A stretch of DNA of 64,000 nucleotides, taken from NCBI GenBank assembly GCA_037176705.1, contig JBAWUJ010000092.1:124001-188000 (forward strand), written 5' to 3'. How positions within the stretch are numbered: the stretch's first letter is position 1; every line of letters begins with the position of its first letter. This DNA is from Molossus alvarezi. Taxonomy: Eukaryota > Chordata > Mammalia > Chiroptera > Molossidae. The notes under the pieces were generated by a model. The model was not told the origin of the DNA and ran no database searches. It saw only the letters and a program-made list of their open reading frames with translations. The position numbers and the translations under genes are program-made. Below, piece by piece: positions 11,746 to 23,243 of the stretch.

Positions 11746-12561
11746 CATACGCTTATTAAAAATGGTTTCACTGTGTTTTGTCTGAAATTGAATGTGGCTG
11801 TTCTAAAGTTCAGAGACTTTTAAATAAAATATTGATTAATTTTTGAGTGAGAGAAACAGAGAAAGAGAGATAGAGACAGAGAAATATCTATTTGTTGTTC
11901 CCCTTCTTTATGTATTAATTAGTTGAGTTTTACGTATTACCCTGTCTGGATACAGAGCACGTGTACCTGGAGTGGCGGGATGACACTCTCACTCGCTCAA
12001 TTCCCTGTCCAGGGAAACATCACTTACATTTATAAATGCATGAAACCGTTGAGCATGACCCCGTTTGCATTTTACACTATAGAAATGGGTTTGTAATTAC
12101 ACTATACTGTATATAAGATGATTATTGCAACATTTTGTCAAAACCAAAATAAAACAATAACCTGAAACTAGAGACAGAACTTGAATCAACCAAAGTATCT
12201 TGTTGGGGTCCAATTACTAGTATTTTTTTAAGAGGCTTGAGCAGACAGTAAGAATCAAGTATCAAAAGTAAATTCAAGGTTAGTGCTGGAAAGCAAATAG
12301 TTGAACTGTCTGTGGCAAGAACAACTGCACCTTGATCTTTATATCTTCCCTGTGCAGAAATTCAGAATTTGGAACGAATTGGAATAGTGAGATGATAGCA
12401 GATATTTTCCCTATATTTTACTTTTCGGAATACTATCAATTTTCTAGAATTGGCATATATTAATCTTTAATAATGAATTATTTTTAGAATCTTTATTAAT
12501 ATGTAAAAACACATCTGGACTAGATGAATGATTTTGCAGTCTAATGCATTTTTCTTTGCTT

Positions 12562-12575
12562 CCACTGGGTGGCAG
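12562..12575 (+). promoter_or_regulatory. CTCF-like motif, array unit 6
   Basis: CCACTGGGTGGCAG has one difference (A to G) from the CTCF core. Confidence 0.4.
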
Positions 12576-12892
12576 TGTACGCATACCAAAGAAATAGCCA
12601 AAATGGTTTCTTGGTCTGTGATCTGAAATTGAATGTGGATGTTAAATAGATCAGTGATAGTTTTAATTTTGTATTTATGGATTGATTTTGGAGAGGTGGG
12701 ATTTATTCATTAGTTGCCTCTTTTACGAGTCATGCTGAAGGATGGAACCCGATACCTTGGCGTATCGTGATGAGACTCTACTCAACTCTGCTACCTGCCA
12801 GTGCAATATCTATTAAGTTTATAAATGCGTGTATCCGTTCTGCAAGACCCTGTTTGTCATTTACACTGCCGAATTTGTTGCGTATATAACTC

Positions 12893-12915
12893 TGTGTGTG
12901 TGTGTGTGTGTGTGT
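12893..12915. repeat. (TG)n microsatellite
   Basis: About 11 TG dinucleotides. Confidence 0.9.
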
Positions 12916-12979
12916 ATTCCTATACCATAAAATGTTCACTGCAACATTTTTATCATAATGAAAAAATAAAACAAGATAT

Positions 12980-13145
12980 AAGTCGAAGTACTTATATGAA
13001 TATATGCATAACCAATGGACACAGACAACAGTGCAGTGAAGGTGAGGGAGCATATCGGGAGCGGGAAGGAGGGTATCAGGAAGGAAAAATGGAGAGACGT
13101 CTGTCCTTCTTGAAACAATAAAGATAAAAATTTTAAAAGTACTAA
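12980..13145 (+). mobile_element. L1 3' end fragment
   Basis: It reads like the terminal L1 3' UTR seen elsewhere in the window (CCAATGGACACAGACAACAG, then a purine-rich G/A stretch) and ends in AATAAAGATAAAAATTTTAAAA. Confidence 0.6.
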
Positions 13146-13214
13146 ACAAACAAACAGAAATTCTGAAACAACTAACTGAACTTAAAGCAACTGAAGTACA
13201 TTTAGAGGGTGAAG

Positions 13215-13405
13215 TTTTAATTTTTTAAACGTTTGTATTTATGTTTTGGTGAGAGAGGGAGAGAGAGAAAGATACATCTATCTTTTGCACGCCCCCTAGT
13301 GGGGATCTATCCCACAACCCAGGCAGGAGCCCTGACCAGGTATCCAGCTGGTTACCTCTTGTTGCGAGGGCTCCTGCTCAACCACTGAGCCTCTCTGCCT
13401 GGGCT
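13215..13405 (-). mobile_element. VES-type SINE
   Basis: A GAGAGAGGGAGAGAGAG run, CCCCCTAGTGGGGATC, and a tRNA-like end with CTCAACCACTGAGCC. It is inserted in an array unit and explains part of the long spacing between units 6 and 7. Confidence 0.75.
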
Positions 13406-13752
13406 AAATTTTAATTTTTACAAGGGCTTGATGATAGGTGAGCAAAGGAAACATCAAGTATCAAAACTAAGTTCAAGGTTAGCACCCAAAGGGCAGAAAA
13501 GTTGACTGTATACAGAGAGAACTCCACCTTGATCTTTCTATCTCCCCTGCCCAGGCACTCAGAATCGTGAAACAATGGCAAAGTAACATTATTGGTAAAT
13601 TTTCTTCTTTCTACTTTTCTACGTACTGTAAATTTTCTAAATTGTGCAAAGATTATTTTTAAATAATAATGTATATGTAGTAACTATCAATATGTAACAA
13701 ACACATGGATTTTATCCCTAATTCTACACTCACAGAGCATTCTTCCATTTTT

Positions 13753-13766
13753 CCACTAGGTGGCAG
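13753..13766 (+). promoter_or_regulatory. CTCF-like core motif, array unit 7
   Basis: CCACTAGGTGGCAG, an exact fit to the CTCF core and identical to the unit 1 motif. Confidence 0.45.
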
Positions 13767-14039
13767 CACATCCAATAAGTAGCAAGAATAATTTCTGAGT
13801 ATTTGGTCTGAAATGGAACATGGCTGTTATATAGTTTAGGGATTTAAAATTATTTTCATTAATTCACTTTGGAAAGAGTGAAAATAAAACTGAGAGGGAG
13901 AGATCAATTTGTTGTCCCACTTATTTATGCATTAATTTGTTGATTCTTGTATTAGCCCTGAGCAGATATCGAACCCGCTTACATGGCATATTGTGAACAT
14001 TTACAGTCTTCTACATTTATAGAGCATTCTTCTATCATT

Positions 14040-14053
14040 CCACTAGATGGCGG
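14040..14053 (+). promoter_or_regulatory. CTCF-like core motif, array unit 8
   Basis: CCACTAGATGGCGG, an exact fit to the degenerate CTCF core. Confidence 0.45.
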
Positions 14054-14153
14054 CATGAACATATCAAATAAACAGAAAAAAATGGTTTTACTGTATTTGG
14101 TCAGAAATTGAATGCGGCTGTTATATAGTTCAGTGGTTGTTAAAAAACTTTTT

Positions 14154-14345
14154 ATTGCCTGGACGGTGTGTCTCCGTGGAGTGAGTGTTGTCCCATTTCT
14201 TGAGAGTTCCAGTCTGATCCCCAGTCAGAGTACAGGCCTGGGTTGCAGGCTCCATCCCCAGTAGAAGACATACAGAAGGCAGCCTATCAATGCTTCTCTC
14301 TCACATCTATGTTTCTCTCTCTCCCATCCTCTCTCTCTAAAGAGT
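14154..14345 (+). mobile_element. VES-type SINE
   Basis: It begins GCCTGGACGGTGTGTCTCCG, then the body TTGCAGGCTCCATCCCCAG, TCTCTCTCACATCTATG, and a CT-rich end running into TAAAGAGTCAATAGAAT. Confidence 0.75.
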
Positions 14346-14354
14346 CAATAGAAT

Positions 14355-14492
14355 TATTATTGAAAATGTTTTTATTGATTGCTTTTGGAGAGAAAGAGAA
14401 AGAATCACAGGAAGAAAGAGACAGACAGACATCCATCTGTTGTTCCACTTATTTATGCCTTCACTCTTCATTTTAGTATGTGCCCTGGCCAA
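14355..14492 (-). mobile_element. Truncated VES SINE
   Basis: TTTTTATTGATTGCTTTTGG, GA-rich run, TTGTTCCACTTATTTATGCC and TATGTGCCCTGGCCAAGG are the bat SINE body on the minus strand. It is cut at the tRNA end where L1 sequence begins. Confidence 0.7.
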
Positions 14493-14494
14493 GG

Positions 14495-15075
14495 ATTGTT
14501 TGGGTGGTTTCCACCTCTCGGCTTCTGGAAATAACGCTGCTGTGATCATAGGAGTGCAGATACCTCCTGGCACCCCTGCTTTGCCTTCTTTTGGGTCTGT
14601 ATCCACCAGCGGGATTGTTGCACCATATGCTAATTCGATATTTAGGTTTTTTGAGGAATCACCGCACCAGTTCCACAGGGGCTGCACCATTGTATACTCA
14701 CACCTGCAATGCACAGTAATCGCAATTCCAGCAACTATTGATAAAATTGTATGGTTTTTATTTGTCATTTTGTTTATGTGGTGTATCACATATATTGATA
14801 TGCAAATATTGTACCTTCCTTGCATTCTAGGGATGAATCACACTAGGACAGAGTGGATCATTTTTTTAATGTATTGATGGATCTGATTTACTAATATATT
14901 GTTAGCAATGTTGGCATCTACATTTATCAGGAAAATTGGCCTGTAGTTTTCTTTCTTTGTAGTATCTTTATCTGGTTTAAGAATTAAAATTATGCTGACT
15001 TCATAAAAAGAGTTTGGAAGTCTTCTTTTTTCTTGAATTTTTTGGAATAGTTTGAGAAGAATGGGGAATTTTTTT
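14495..15075 (-). mobile_element. L1 ORF2 fragment with internal deletion
   Basis: The minus-strand reading joins C-terminal ORF2 sequence (14500-14715) directly to reverse-transcriptase sequence (14720-15070, [20 protein letters not shown]). The middle of ORF2 is therefore missing. It breaks an array unit. Confidence 0.75.
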
Positions 15076-15216
15076 CTTGTTTGTACCTCCCAGGATATTC
15101 TAAATTTCCTAGAATTAGTATGTATTATTTTTTAGTAATAAGTAGATGTAGTATATCAGTATGTAAAAGACACCTCTGAATTGGATTGTACATTCATAGA
15201 GCATTCTTCCTTATGT

Positions 15217-15230
15217 GCACTACGTGGCAG
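15217..15230 (+). promoter_or_regulatory. CTCF-like motif (two mismatches), array unit 9
   Basis: GCACTACGTGGCAG has two differences from the CTCF core. It is the last motif of the array. Confidence 0.3.
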
Positions 15231-15304
15231 CACATCAAATATAGCAAAAATGGTTCCTTGTATTTGGTCTGAAATTGAAATTAGCTGTTATATAGTTCAG
15301 AGAT

Positions 15305-15640
15305 TTTTTTATTTAACTTTTGCTACAGATGTTTCTCCTTTTTTCCCCTTTGACACCCTTCTCCCCATTCCCCCCCACCCCATGCCAGCTGTTGTACATA
15401 TTTATTGGTTATGCATACACACATGTAAGTTCTGTGGTTTATCTCTTTCCTCTCCCCAACCTTCCTTTAAATTTTTTTTATTAATTAATTTTTGTTACAG
15501 ATGTTTCTCCTTTTTTTACCTATTGACATCCTCCTCCCCATCCACCCCCACCCATTACCTGGTTTGTTGTCCATGTCCATTGGTCATTTGTACATGCACA
15601 TAAGTTCTGTGGTTTATCTCCCCCTCAACCCCTCTTCTAA
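15305..15640 (-). mobile_element. Two L1 3' UTR ends in a row, minus strand
   Basis: The L1 3' terminal segment (TTTTGCTACAGATGTTTCTCC through TAAGTTCTGTGGTTTATCTC) occurs at about 15310-15462 and again at about 15478-15625. This is either two insertions at nearly the same place or a local duplication. Confidence 0.75.
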
Positions 15641-15642
15641 AC

Positions 15643-16376
15643 AACAATGAGGTATCACCTCACACCTGTCAGAATGGCCGCCATCCACAAATCATCAAAC
15701 AACAAGTGTTGGTGAGGGTGTGGAGACAGGGGACTCTAGTGCACTGCTGGTGGGAATGCAGTCTGGTACAGCCACTATGGAAAACAATATGGTGTTACCT
15801 CAAAGTATTAAAAATTGAGCTTCCATTTGATCCAGTAATCCCACTTCTAGGAATATACACTACAAAGCCTAAAACACCAATCAGAAAAAAATATATGTAC
15901 CCCCATGTTTATAGCAGTATTATTTACATTAGCTAAGATCTAGAAACAGCCAAAATATTTATCAGCAGAAAAATGGATAAAAAAAAATCTCTGGTACCTG
16001 TACACAATGGAGTACTATGCAGCTATAAGAAAGAAAGATCTCTTTTCCTTCGAGAGAACATGGGGGCACCTGGATAGTATTATCCTAAGCAAAACAAGCC
16101 AAGCAGAAAAAGACAAGTATCATATTGTCTCACTCATTTGTGGAATATAATGAACATAACAGTTTGAGAAATGGGGTAGTCCTAGGGATCTGGAAGTGGG
16201 GAACAGACTGACAATCCCCAGTAGTTTGAGTTGGGGGAAGAATAAACCACAGAACTTATGTGCATGTATGAATGAACAGTGGACATAGACATCACAGCTG
16301 GGGACAGGGCTGAAAGGAAGGGGAGGGGGTATTAGTAGGGGAAAGAAAAAGAAACATCTTTAACAAAATTAAATTA
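15643..16376 (+). mobile_element. L1 3' end, plus strand
   Basis: The ORF2 C-terminus in plus orientation ([20 protein letters not shown] at about 15733-15790), then the 3' UTR and an A-rich end at about 16376. It faces the two minus-strand L1 ends directly to its left. Confidence 0.88.
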
Positions 16377-16429
16377 ATTGAATTAAAAATGATTACTCTA
16401 GTGGTGGAAATGAGAGTAGTAACCTAGCA

Positions 16430-18124
16430 CATAATATGACTTCACGTAGAGAACAGCCTGGCTGGGCACATCCTAGGACCTTTCCACATGCCATCAGCAT
16501 TGATCTTGACATGTGCAGTCTGCTCTCTGTAGCCACACAACTAGTGCTCATGGTCCTTTGTACCTATTTACTCTGGAGGGGTATCCTGCACATCTTGACA
16601 GGGGTCTCTACACATGATTTGGAGATAGACTTTCCACCATTTTTGGAATCATGGCAGGGATTCTTAGGCTGCTGAGTTCTTGCTTTCCTGCAGGATGTGG
16701 CCAGTGAGAAGCCCACACATGACAGCTGGAGGGACAGGAGTAGTGGTTGTTCTGTATAATCATTGTCCTGGTCCTCCTTTCCTGGGCTCTCTGAGTCACA
16801 GTGCCTGATGGGCAGCCCTTCACACACATCTGTTTGCCCCTCTGGCGATATGTTACAGTTCCTCTCCACCCCCAGGCTTGAGCCAGAGGTTAGGCCTGCC
16901 CAGTGCTGCCAGACCAGGTGCTTCCCCTACCCCTGCCAGCATTTTAACCACTGCATGACAGACTCACTGAAGAACAAGAGCCCATTGCAGACATCATTGC
17001 ACAAGAACACCTTTAGGGAACCTAAATTCACCTGCTAAATCTGACACACTGATGATCCAGGTGCAACTCAAAGGTCATCATGTATAAGAAGGTCATCATT
17101 TGTCATTGACTCTTCATCCATTCAGCATATATTGCTTGCCTCACTGTGTGCCAGATGCCACTTGAGGACTAGTTGAGGAAGGCAGCAAACTCCAGGAGTG
17201 CAGGCTTGCCAGTCAGAGTGCAGGAGTGTGGTGGCAGGTGTGATGTTACACAGCAGGGGGGGTGCAAAGGCCTGGGTGTATGACCCAAGGTACAAACACC
17301 AGCACCCTGCATCAGGCTGTCATACAGAAGTGCAACCTGTGTCACAGTGAGTAGCAGAACCTCCCAAGGACAGGCAAGATTTCTGAGGTAACAGTGCTCA
17401 GCTCATGTTTCTGAAAAGTCAGTGTTGGAGGTTGCAGTTACATGGACTGAAATTAGAGTCAGTCCTACTCTGCCCTGTATTCTGATTAAGATCATCAGCA
17501 AAGACTTTTGACGCCAACCCTGTGGCACTACCTGAGGGATGTAAGATGCAGAAGAGGGAGCTGGGAGGCAGATATGTTGCTGAGATGCCCATGATCTAGG
17601 TTTTAAAAGGTGAGTAGCTGTTTCAAAGAAACTTGTCTAAAGCCACTGTGATTCATGACACTGGAGTCCCCTTGAATGTACCTTAGGGATCCAGGGAGTG
17701 GCTGTGAGGCCTGAGAAGGGACACTGCAGAACCTTAGTGCCCACAGAGTAGGAGCAGGTGAGGGATCTCAAGGCTCATGAGCTTTAGGTGAAATCCAGGG
17801 ACACTGGGCAAGCAACATGGTTCTGCACCATATCTTGAAAAAGCATTTTTGGGGCCCTCAGCAGTTCTGAGGACTCTTGCTACTGCAGGCACTTTACCAT
17901 CTCTTGCCTTATCCTTTTCTAGTGTCCTAATTGAGGCTTCTTTTCTGCTGAAAAAATCACCGATCACTGTGATTCAACCCAAGCACACAATGTGGGCAGT
18001 TGCCCAGGCTCTTGAGTAGAACACTTGTGGAGGAGAAGCAAACATGTCACAAAGGTCAAAGGGTTCAGCCTAGACACCATGGTTAAGAGGTTGCTAAACA
18101 CACCTTTGCGTGCATGCCAGTCTG

Positions 18125-18167
<43 letters not shown>

Positions 18168-19767
18168 GGAATACTTGAGATTATATACTGGGCAGGGGAG
18201 AACATCAACTATGAACAGGTAGGACAGCCTGGAACTTGGTGGAGTGGTTGCCTTGGCCAGCGTGGCTGAAAGATTCCAAATTGTCTATTTGCACAGGAGA
18301 AAACAATCACCCGAGGAAGACTCAGAGAAAATACACCAAGTACCTGGAGTGTGACTGAAAGGATCATACAGAAGCTCACCAGGAGTTTCCGTGTGTTAGC
18401 TGTGTGTAGCAGGGCAATGCAGCAGTATGGAGTAAATGGCCTCACTCGGGCTGTTAGAAGATCATGTGGAATTCACCCTGCCCAGCAGAGGGGGAGAAAA
18501 TTGAAAGAGGAGATGGGATTTGAGAAGGACTTTGGCTTTTGTTCCTTCTTTCAGTATAATGCACAGGAGGAGGAGGGAAGTACTGAACTGATGTTTGATG
18601 ACCAGGCTTGTATTTTGGTCAGGTGACAGACTGCGTGCAAACCTGGAGAACAGGAGTCTGATTGCAGGTTTTGACACATAAGATTTTCCCACCTTGGGCT
18701 TGAGCAATTGTTCCTATGTCCACGTTCTCGTGTATCTGCCATGTGCATGACAGAAGAGAGATGTCCTTTTCAGGTAGGCATGATTGCTAAAGACCTGAGC
18801 AGGGTTGTGTCAAGGAGAAAACTTAACAGGGAGAGTCTTCCTTCCTCTGTGGGGCCGGCTTGCAAAGAAGTGTGCAGGACTACTTCCTCAGAGGGCTGTT
18901 GTTACACAGCAAGCAGGGTGTGCAGTCCTGGGTGAATGTCAGCAGGCGTGCAGTGCAGCAGCCTGCATCCGTGAGTCATACACAAGGAACAAAGGCCAAC
19001 CTGTGTCAAAGCAATGAAGCCTTGGACATAATGAGTAGCATAACACCCATGAGAGATTCAAGTGTACAGGAAACCCCTAAAGAACATAGTTTATTTGCCT
19101 GTCGAGCAATGGTGAAAAGCCTTCTCCAGAGAAGACTACACAGAAGCAAATCTTGCTTTTTGCTCAAGTTCGGGAGTCTTTAATGCCTTTCATCGTGTCA
19201 GTTTGTCCACACTCATTTTGCTGCTGAAAGACAGCACAGCTCTTTGGGAAGAGGTTAGGAATGTATCCTGCAAATATGACATAGCTTGACCTCTGCCTGA
19301 GGTCAGCTGGGCAGCATGTAAATGGTGGGTGGGCAAGCGTTGCTATCTGCAATCTGGACAAGATCTTGTTCCAACTTCAGCTGAACTCAATTTGTGGACA
19401 GAGCACACTCTCCCTATTGGCTTCAGGGAATGCCTGCAAATGGAGCAGCTCCCGACTGGGACTGTTTGAAATATATTCTGCGTGGCTGACCACACGCAGG
19501 TGCTTCACTATGTCCCCCAGGGCAGAAATGGTGCCTCTCACTGCCCCTCTCAAAAGAGCCATCTATACTTAGTGTTGTGCTTTGTCACCGCTTTAGAGAA
19601 GACATGGATCTCTCAGGGACACACCAGGAAAACACCACAAAGGTCCAGATTCTGTTGGTCACCTATGTGGTATCTGATGCAGAAGGGAAAATCTGTAATA
19701 TACTCAGGACCCCTTTTGAAAAGTAGACATCTTTGTCTGGCCAGTGTAGATGAGAAGAAAATGTATG
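16430..19767 (+). repeat. Non-coding flanking blocks of the TSPY-like cluster
   Basis: No exon is recognised, but blocks recur elsewhere in the cluster. 16470-16950 matches 31440-31960. About 17550-18000 matches 23330-23600 and 31100-31460 (for example CTTAGTGCCCACAGAGTA). About 17160-17400 resembles 18850-19090. About 18400-19780 resembles 24000-25050. These are old duplicated intergenic or intronic segments. A (TG)n run lies at 18127-18162. Confidence 0.6.
18127..18162. repeat. (TG)n microsatellite
   Basis: About 18 TG dinucleotides, a possible variable marker. Confidence 0.95.
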
Positions 19768-19935
19768 GCGCCATGGACTGAGAGGTCAGTTTGGAACCTG
19801 GTCAGGGCACATGCCTGGGTTGCTGGTGAGGTCCCCGTTAGGGGGCATGCAGGAAGCAGCCGGTGGATGTTTCTCACATCCATGTTTCTGCCTCTCTTTC
19901 CCTTCCCATCTCTCTAAAAAATCAACACTAACCTT
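19768..19935 (+). mobile_element. VES-type SINE
   Basis: CCATGGACTGAGAGGTCAG head remnant, GGGCACATGCCTGGGTTGC, CACATCCATGTTTCTGCC and TCTCTAAAAAATCAACAC. The 3' end of the same SINE is found at 32990-33045 in the paralogous block, so it was there before the duplication. Confidence 0.75.
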
Positions 19936-22460
19936 TAAGAAATTGAAATAGATATATTTTTGTTTAAACTGCCCTTTGCTAGAGTGTTCAATGTGAACCC
20001 CAGGCAGGGAGAGGAGGGAGACACAGAGAGAAGGAAAGACAACTAGGAGAGAAGGGGCAGGAAGACAGAAGCCAGCTAACTTGGGACACAGAGAGTGAGC
20101 CCTTCTGGGAGAGTTCAGGTCAGCCAGACCACAGGCTACAGTGCCCACAGCCACAGGTCTTCCCATTGCATCCACTTAATCTCCAATACCTTACATGTGA
20201 GACCTCCCCACTGACCAGTAGGTAACTACTGTCTATGTCTTCACTTACTCCTCCACCGAGGATAAGTTACCAATGTGAAAAGAGAAATAATAGGAGGAAT
20301 AGAGACAAAGAGAGGGCGCACAGACACATAGACCTGTTGTCTCAAAAGCTCCCCAACCAGAAAAAACATCTCCTAGGTGTGATCCAGGAACCAACCTGGA
20401 GCCGCAACGTGTGTGCTTCCTGGGACCACGCTCCAACAACCAATCCAACCCCAGGCCAGGGCTTTCGCTGTTCACAGGGGTAAAGGTGCCTCAGTTGAGA
20501 GTGATGCAGTACACAAATTTGGTATGTGCACAGATAAGGTGGTGAATCTTCTGGTTCAAAGGGCATGTGTGGATACCACAAAAGCCCCAGAATATCAGGT
20601 AGTGGGGTTTTCTGAGGTCCGTGGGCCTGAGTGTGGGGGGCAGGCCCTGGTGTGGAAAGGAGGGAGGAGAAGAAGAGGGTGAAATCTTTTATCCCTGCTG
20701 GAGTAGGTGGGAGGAGCCCACGGAGCTTGGTCAGAAAAGCTCACACTGTTTGCTCAGCAGCCTTTCCACAAGGGGGCGACCAAACTCTTGTTTAGAGGCC
20801 CACCTCATGAAGCAAACAGTCCTCCTCCAGGACCCACTTCTGGGCACTAGCTATGCATTGTGGACTCACTGGCTCAGCTGCAGACACTCGCTGCTCCTTG
20901 CTCCTTCTTAGTGGCTGCCTAGCACAGAGCCAGGGCCACTAGGCGAGTTCAGCTGCATCTGAAGACAGTGGGGCTCCCAGGAACTTTGGGTTAGCACAGG
21001 ACCTGGAAGGGCACTTCAATTCAAAACAGGTTCCTGAAGCATACTTGGGGATGGGGCCGAGGTACGGGGACCCTGCAAGCTAGTGTAGGTTAATAGCGCA
21101 GTGAGCTCCAGCTTCAGGGTGAATTCTGAGTGTAGCAGAAGCTCTGAAGGCGAGGGCTGAAGCATTGCTGTGGGCAGAGGGTCTTCAGAAGGAGGTGAAC
21201 CAACTCACGCAGGTTGTTAGAGTGTCCCCTGGGGAACAAATGTGTGCAACCAAGGAGGCAGAGGCCCAGGTACCAGCACAGGACAAGCCTGCGGAGGAGC
21301 AGGGAACAGAGGCAGGGCCCAGTGGGACCAGCACCTGGTGCACCTGGAAGTGGTCCAGGAACTGCAGGCCCTTCAGTTCCAGCTGAGCAGCGAGAGAGCC
21401 AAGCCTGCAGGGCCTACATTCCAGTGAAGAGCTAGGATGCTCAGCAAAGAAAGCCCATTCTAGAGCACAGAAGGGCCATCATTCATTGCATTCTCAGCTT
21501 TTATTCCAAAGCTGTATCTTTATGATGCCCTTGTGTCTTTACTCTGAAACAGAGAACAGGGGTTATGCACGGAAGAAGCCTGGTGACAGTGAGCATTTGG
21601 TTGCAGAGGAAACAGCCTGCCATCCGTGGTGGCACAAACCTGGGCAAGTGTAAATCTGTCAGTCAGTCTCTAGGATTAAAAGTACCAGCACCGGCTGCCA
21701 CTGCCACAAATCACATATTGGAAGCATTCATTGTCATTGGCAATCTAAAGTTCTTCCATTTTCCATTGTTTCCACCGCCCACCCCCTCAAAATGATGTTT
21801 CTTCTACAAACCAGCTGAGTAAGGAAACACAGTTGATTACTAACCAAATATAAGCTGAGTGATTCCAGTATCCTGTCTCAGAAATATCTGATGAGAAATA
21901 AATTTAAGAGAGACAACGATGTGAGCATGCATCCTCCATTCACAGTCACACACACAGACACACCTATATGAGCACAAGTACATGCACACACATGCACACA
22001 GCCCTAAATAATGTCATTGCAAGCTTAGTAGTTCCAAATTGGAGCAGCTGTTGTCAAATAAAGGGATCTTGAGATGTTTTCTGACACTGTTTTGGAGAAC
22101 ACACAGACTTTTCTCAGGGGACTAAAGAGCAGTGAGACAACATATGCACACATCCCTAGCTCTGAGTCATCTTCAGCAGCACACAGTGGTCAGCAAGGAC
22201 TGAGGAAAGTGTTGTAAAGGCATTTTTCCTTTATTACTGCAGGCAGCCTTAGGAGAACAAGAAGCCTAAGGTAGTATGGGTGTCAGAATGTGTAAGGGAG
22301 GCAGATGAGGAGGAGTATGGATGGTAGGCAATGTCTACAGACTATGGCAATGGTCCACTGTGGTCTTCCCTTGTGCTTTGTGCTTTGAGCTCTCCATTTG
22401 GTAGTCTCTGTAAATTCTTGACCAAAAATCTGATTCTAAACCACCCCCAGATGGCAGCCA
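19890..22460 (+). repeat. Duplicated block, copy 1 (TSPY-like copy A upstream and exon 1)
   Basis: Collinear with about 33005-36490. Shared stretches include AACTGCC.TTTGCTA, AGGGAGAGGAGGGAGACACAG, AGGGGTAAAGGTGCCTC, exon 1, GGGCAAGTGTAAATCT, and ACACAGTTG.TTACTAACC. It differs by many substitutions and by a 0.9-kb insertion in copy 2. Confidence 0.8.
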
Positions 22461-23243
22461 TCATTGGAGATCAAGATGAAGACTTGCTGAACTACTTGAT
22501 CCATGTGGAGGTCAGACTGGGAACACAGAGTAGTTGGTTAGGTGGGAGCTTGAGCACCAACTGGGATGGGTTTGAGAAAAAAAAAGGGACAAAAAAGTGG
22601 ATGATTCCTGCAAGTAGCCTCACTCAGGAAGCTGGGAGTGTAAACATACAACTTTCTTCTTGGCAGGTGAGGGAACTGGGCCATTTGAAGTAGCACTGCA
22701 AATTGATGTTTTGTTTTCTAGACAATGGCTACTTCCTGAACAAAGTGATCAGTAAGTAGTGTCATGTCAGCCTTGCAGGTGTCAGATGCTTCACAGCAGG
22801 GGACATGGGTGAGCACCAAAATGGTGAATAGTTGTGGAGACTGGCACTTGGGGACCCACCCTTTCCACTCTCTCCCTCCAGAATACCAGGCCATTAGTTC
22901 CACCCAAGTGCTCTGGTTCTGGGATTAGGAATGTGGAGTTCCCAGCTGCAGACAAGACAATACAAGCATTAACTTCTTCAACTGGTTGTCAGAACACAAC
23001 CTTCCAGGATGAGGCAGGATTTCACAGGTGATGGTGCTTTGGCCATGTCAGAAAAGAAGATATAGATGGACCCAGAGACTGGACCCAGGGTCCAGTCTCT
23101 CTCTGCTATGTCTTTCCACCCAGATCATCCGCCAGCACCTGAGGCCCAATCCCCTGCAGCACCCCCGGGGGGATGCAGAACCCAGCGGAAGGAGCTGGGA
23201 GGAGGACCTGTTTCTGAAGAGCTCAGGTGCTGAGCACTCCATG
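21165..23243 (+). pseudogene. TSPY: TSPY-like pseudogene, copy A (exons 1-5 recognisable)
   Basis: TSPY proteins are NAP/SET-family histone-binding proteins of the testis, on the Y in placental mammals. Exon 1 (about 21165-21513) reads VQELQALQFQLSSER then, after a frame slip, CRAYI, and HRRAIIHCILSFYSKA before a GT donor at 21514. Exon 2 ends at 22510 with NHPQMAAIIGDQDEDLLNYL and a GTCAGA donor. Exon 3 (22667-22778) has a TAG stop in its ninth codon but still reads DNGYFLNKVISK. Exon 4 (22882-23027) carries SINFFNWLSEHNLPG and two in-frame stops. Exon 5 (23124-23243) is open and ends at a GTGAGT donor. It reads IIRQHLRPNPLQH, matching the family's IL.KDLW.NPLQYY. AG and GT borders survive throughout, so it is a duplicated, not a processed, copy. 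Exon 6 is not found. Confidence 0.75.
22834..22866. other. Intron 3 of TSPY-like copy A
   Basis: A short intron between exon 3 and exon 4. Nothing is recognised beyond the pyrimidine-rich acceptor TCTCCCTCCAG at 22871-22881. Confidence 0.4.

Larger units (their letters stand above)
10061..15300 (+). repeat. Diverged tandem repeat array, right part (about 6-7 units)
   Basis: It continues the array of 3540-5637 with the same ordered blocks. Equivalent motif positions are at 10295, 11042, 11732, 12562, 13753, 14040 and 15217. Spacings of about 745, 690 and 830 bases are near the basic unit. Spacings of about 1190 and 1180 are explained by inserted SINE and L1 fragments. The 287-base spacing (13753 to 14040) is a unit with an internal deletion. 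Each longer unit repeats the internal decayed SINE (about 10385-10570, 11140-11330, 11815-12010, 12655-12800, 13845-13990). I see no coding frame running through the units. Confidence 0.8.
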
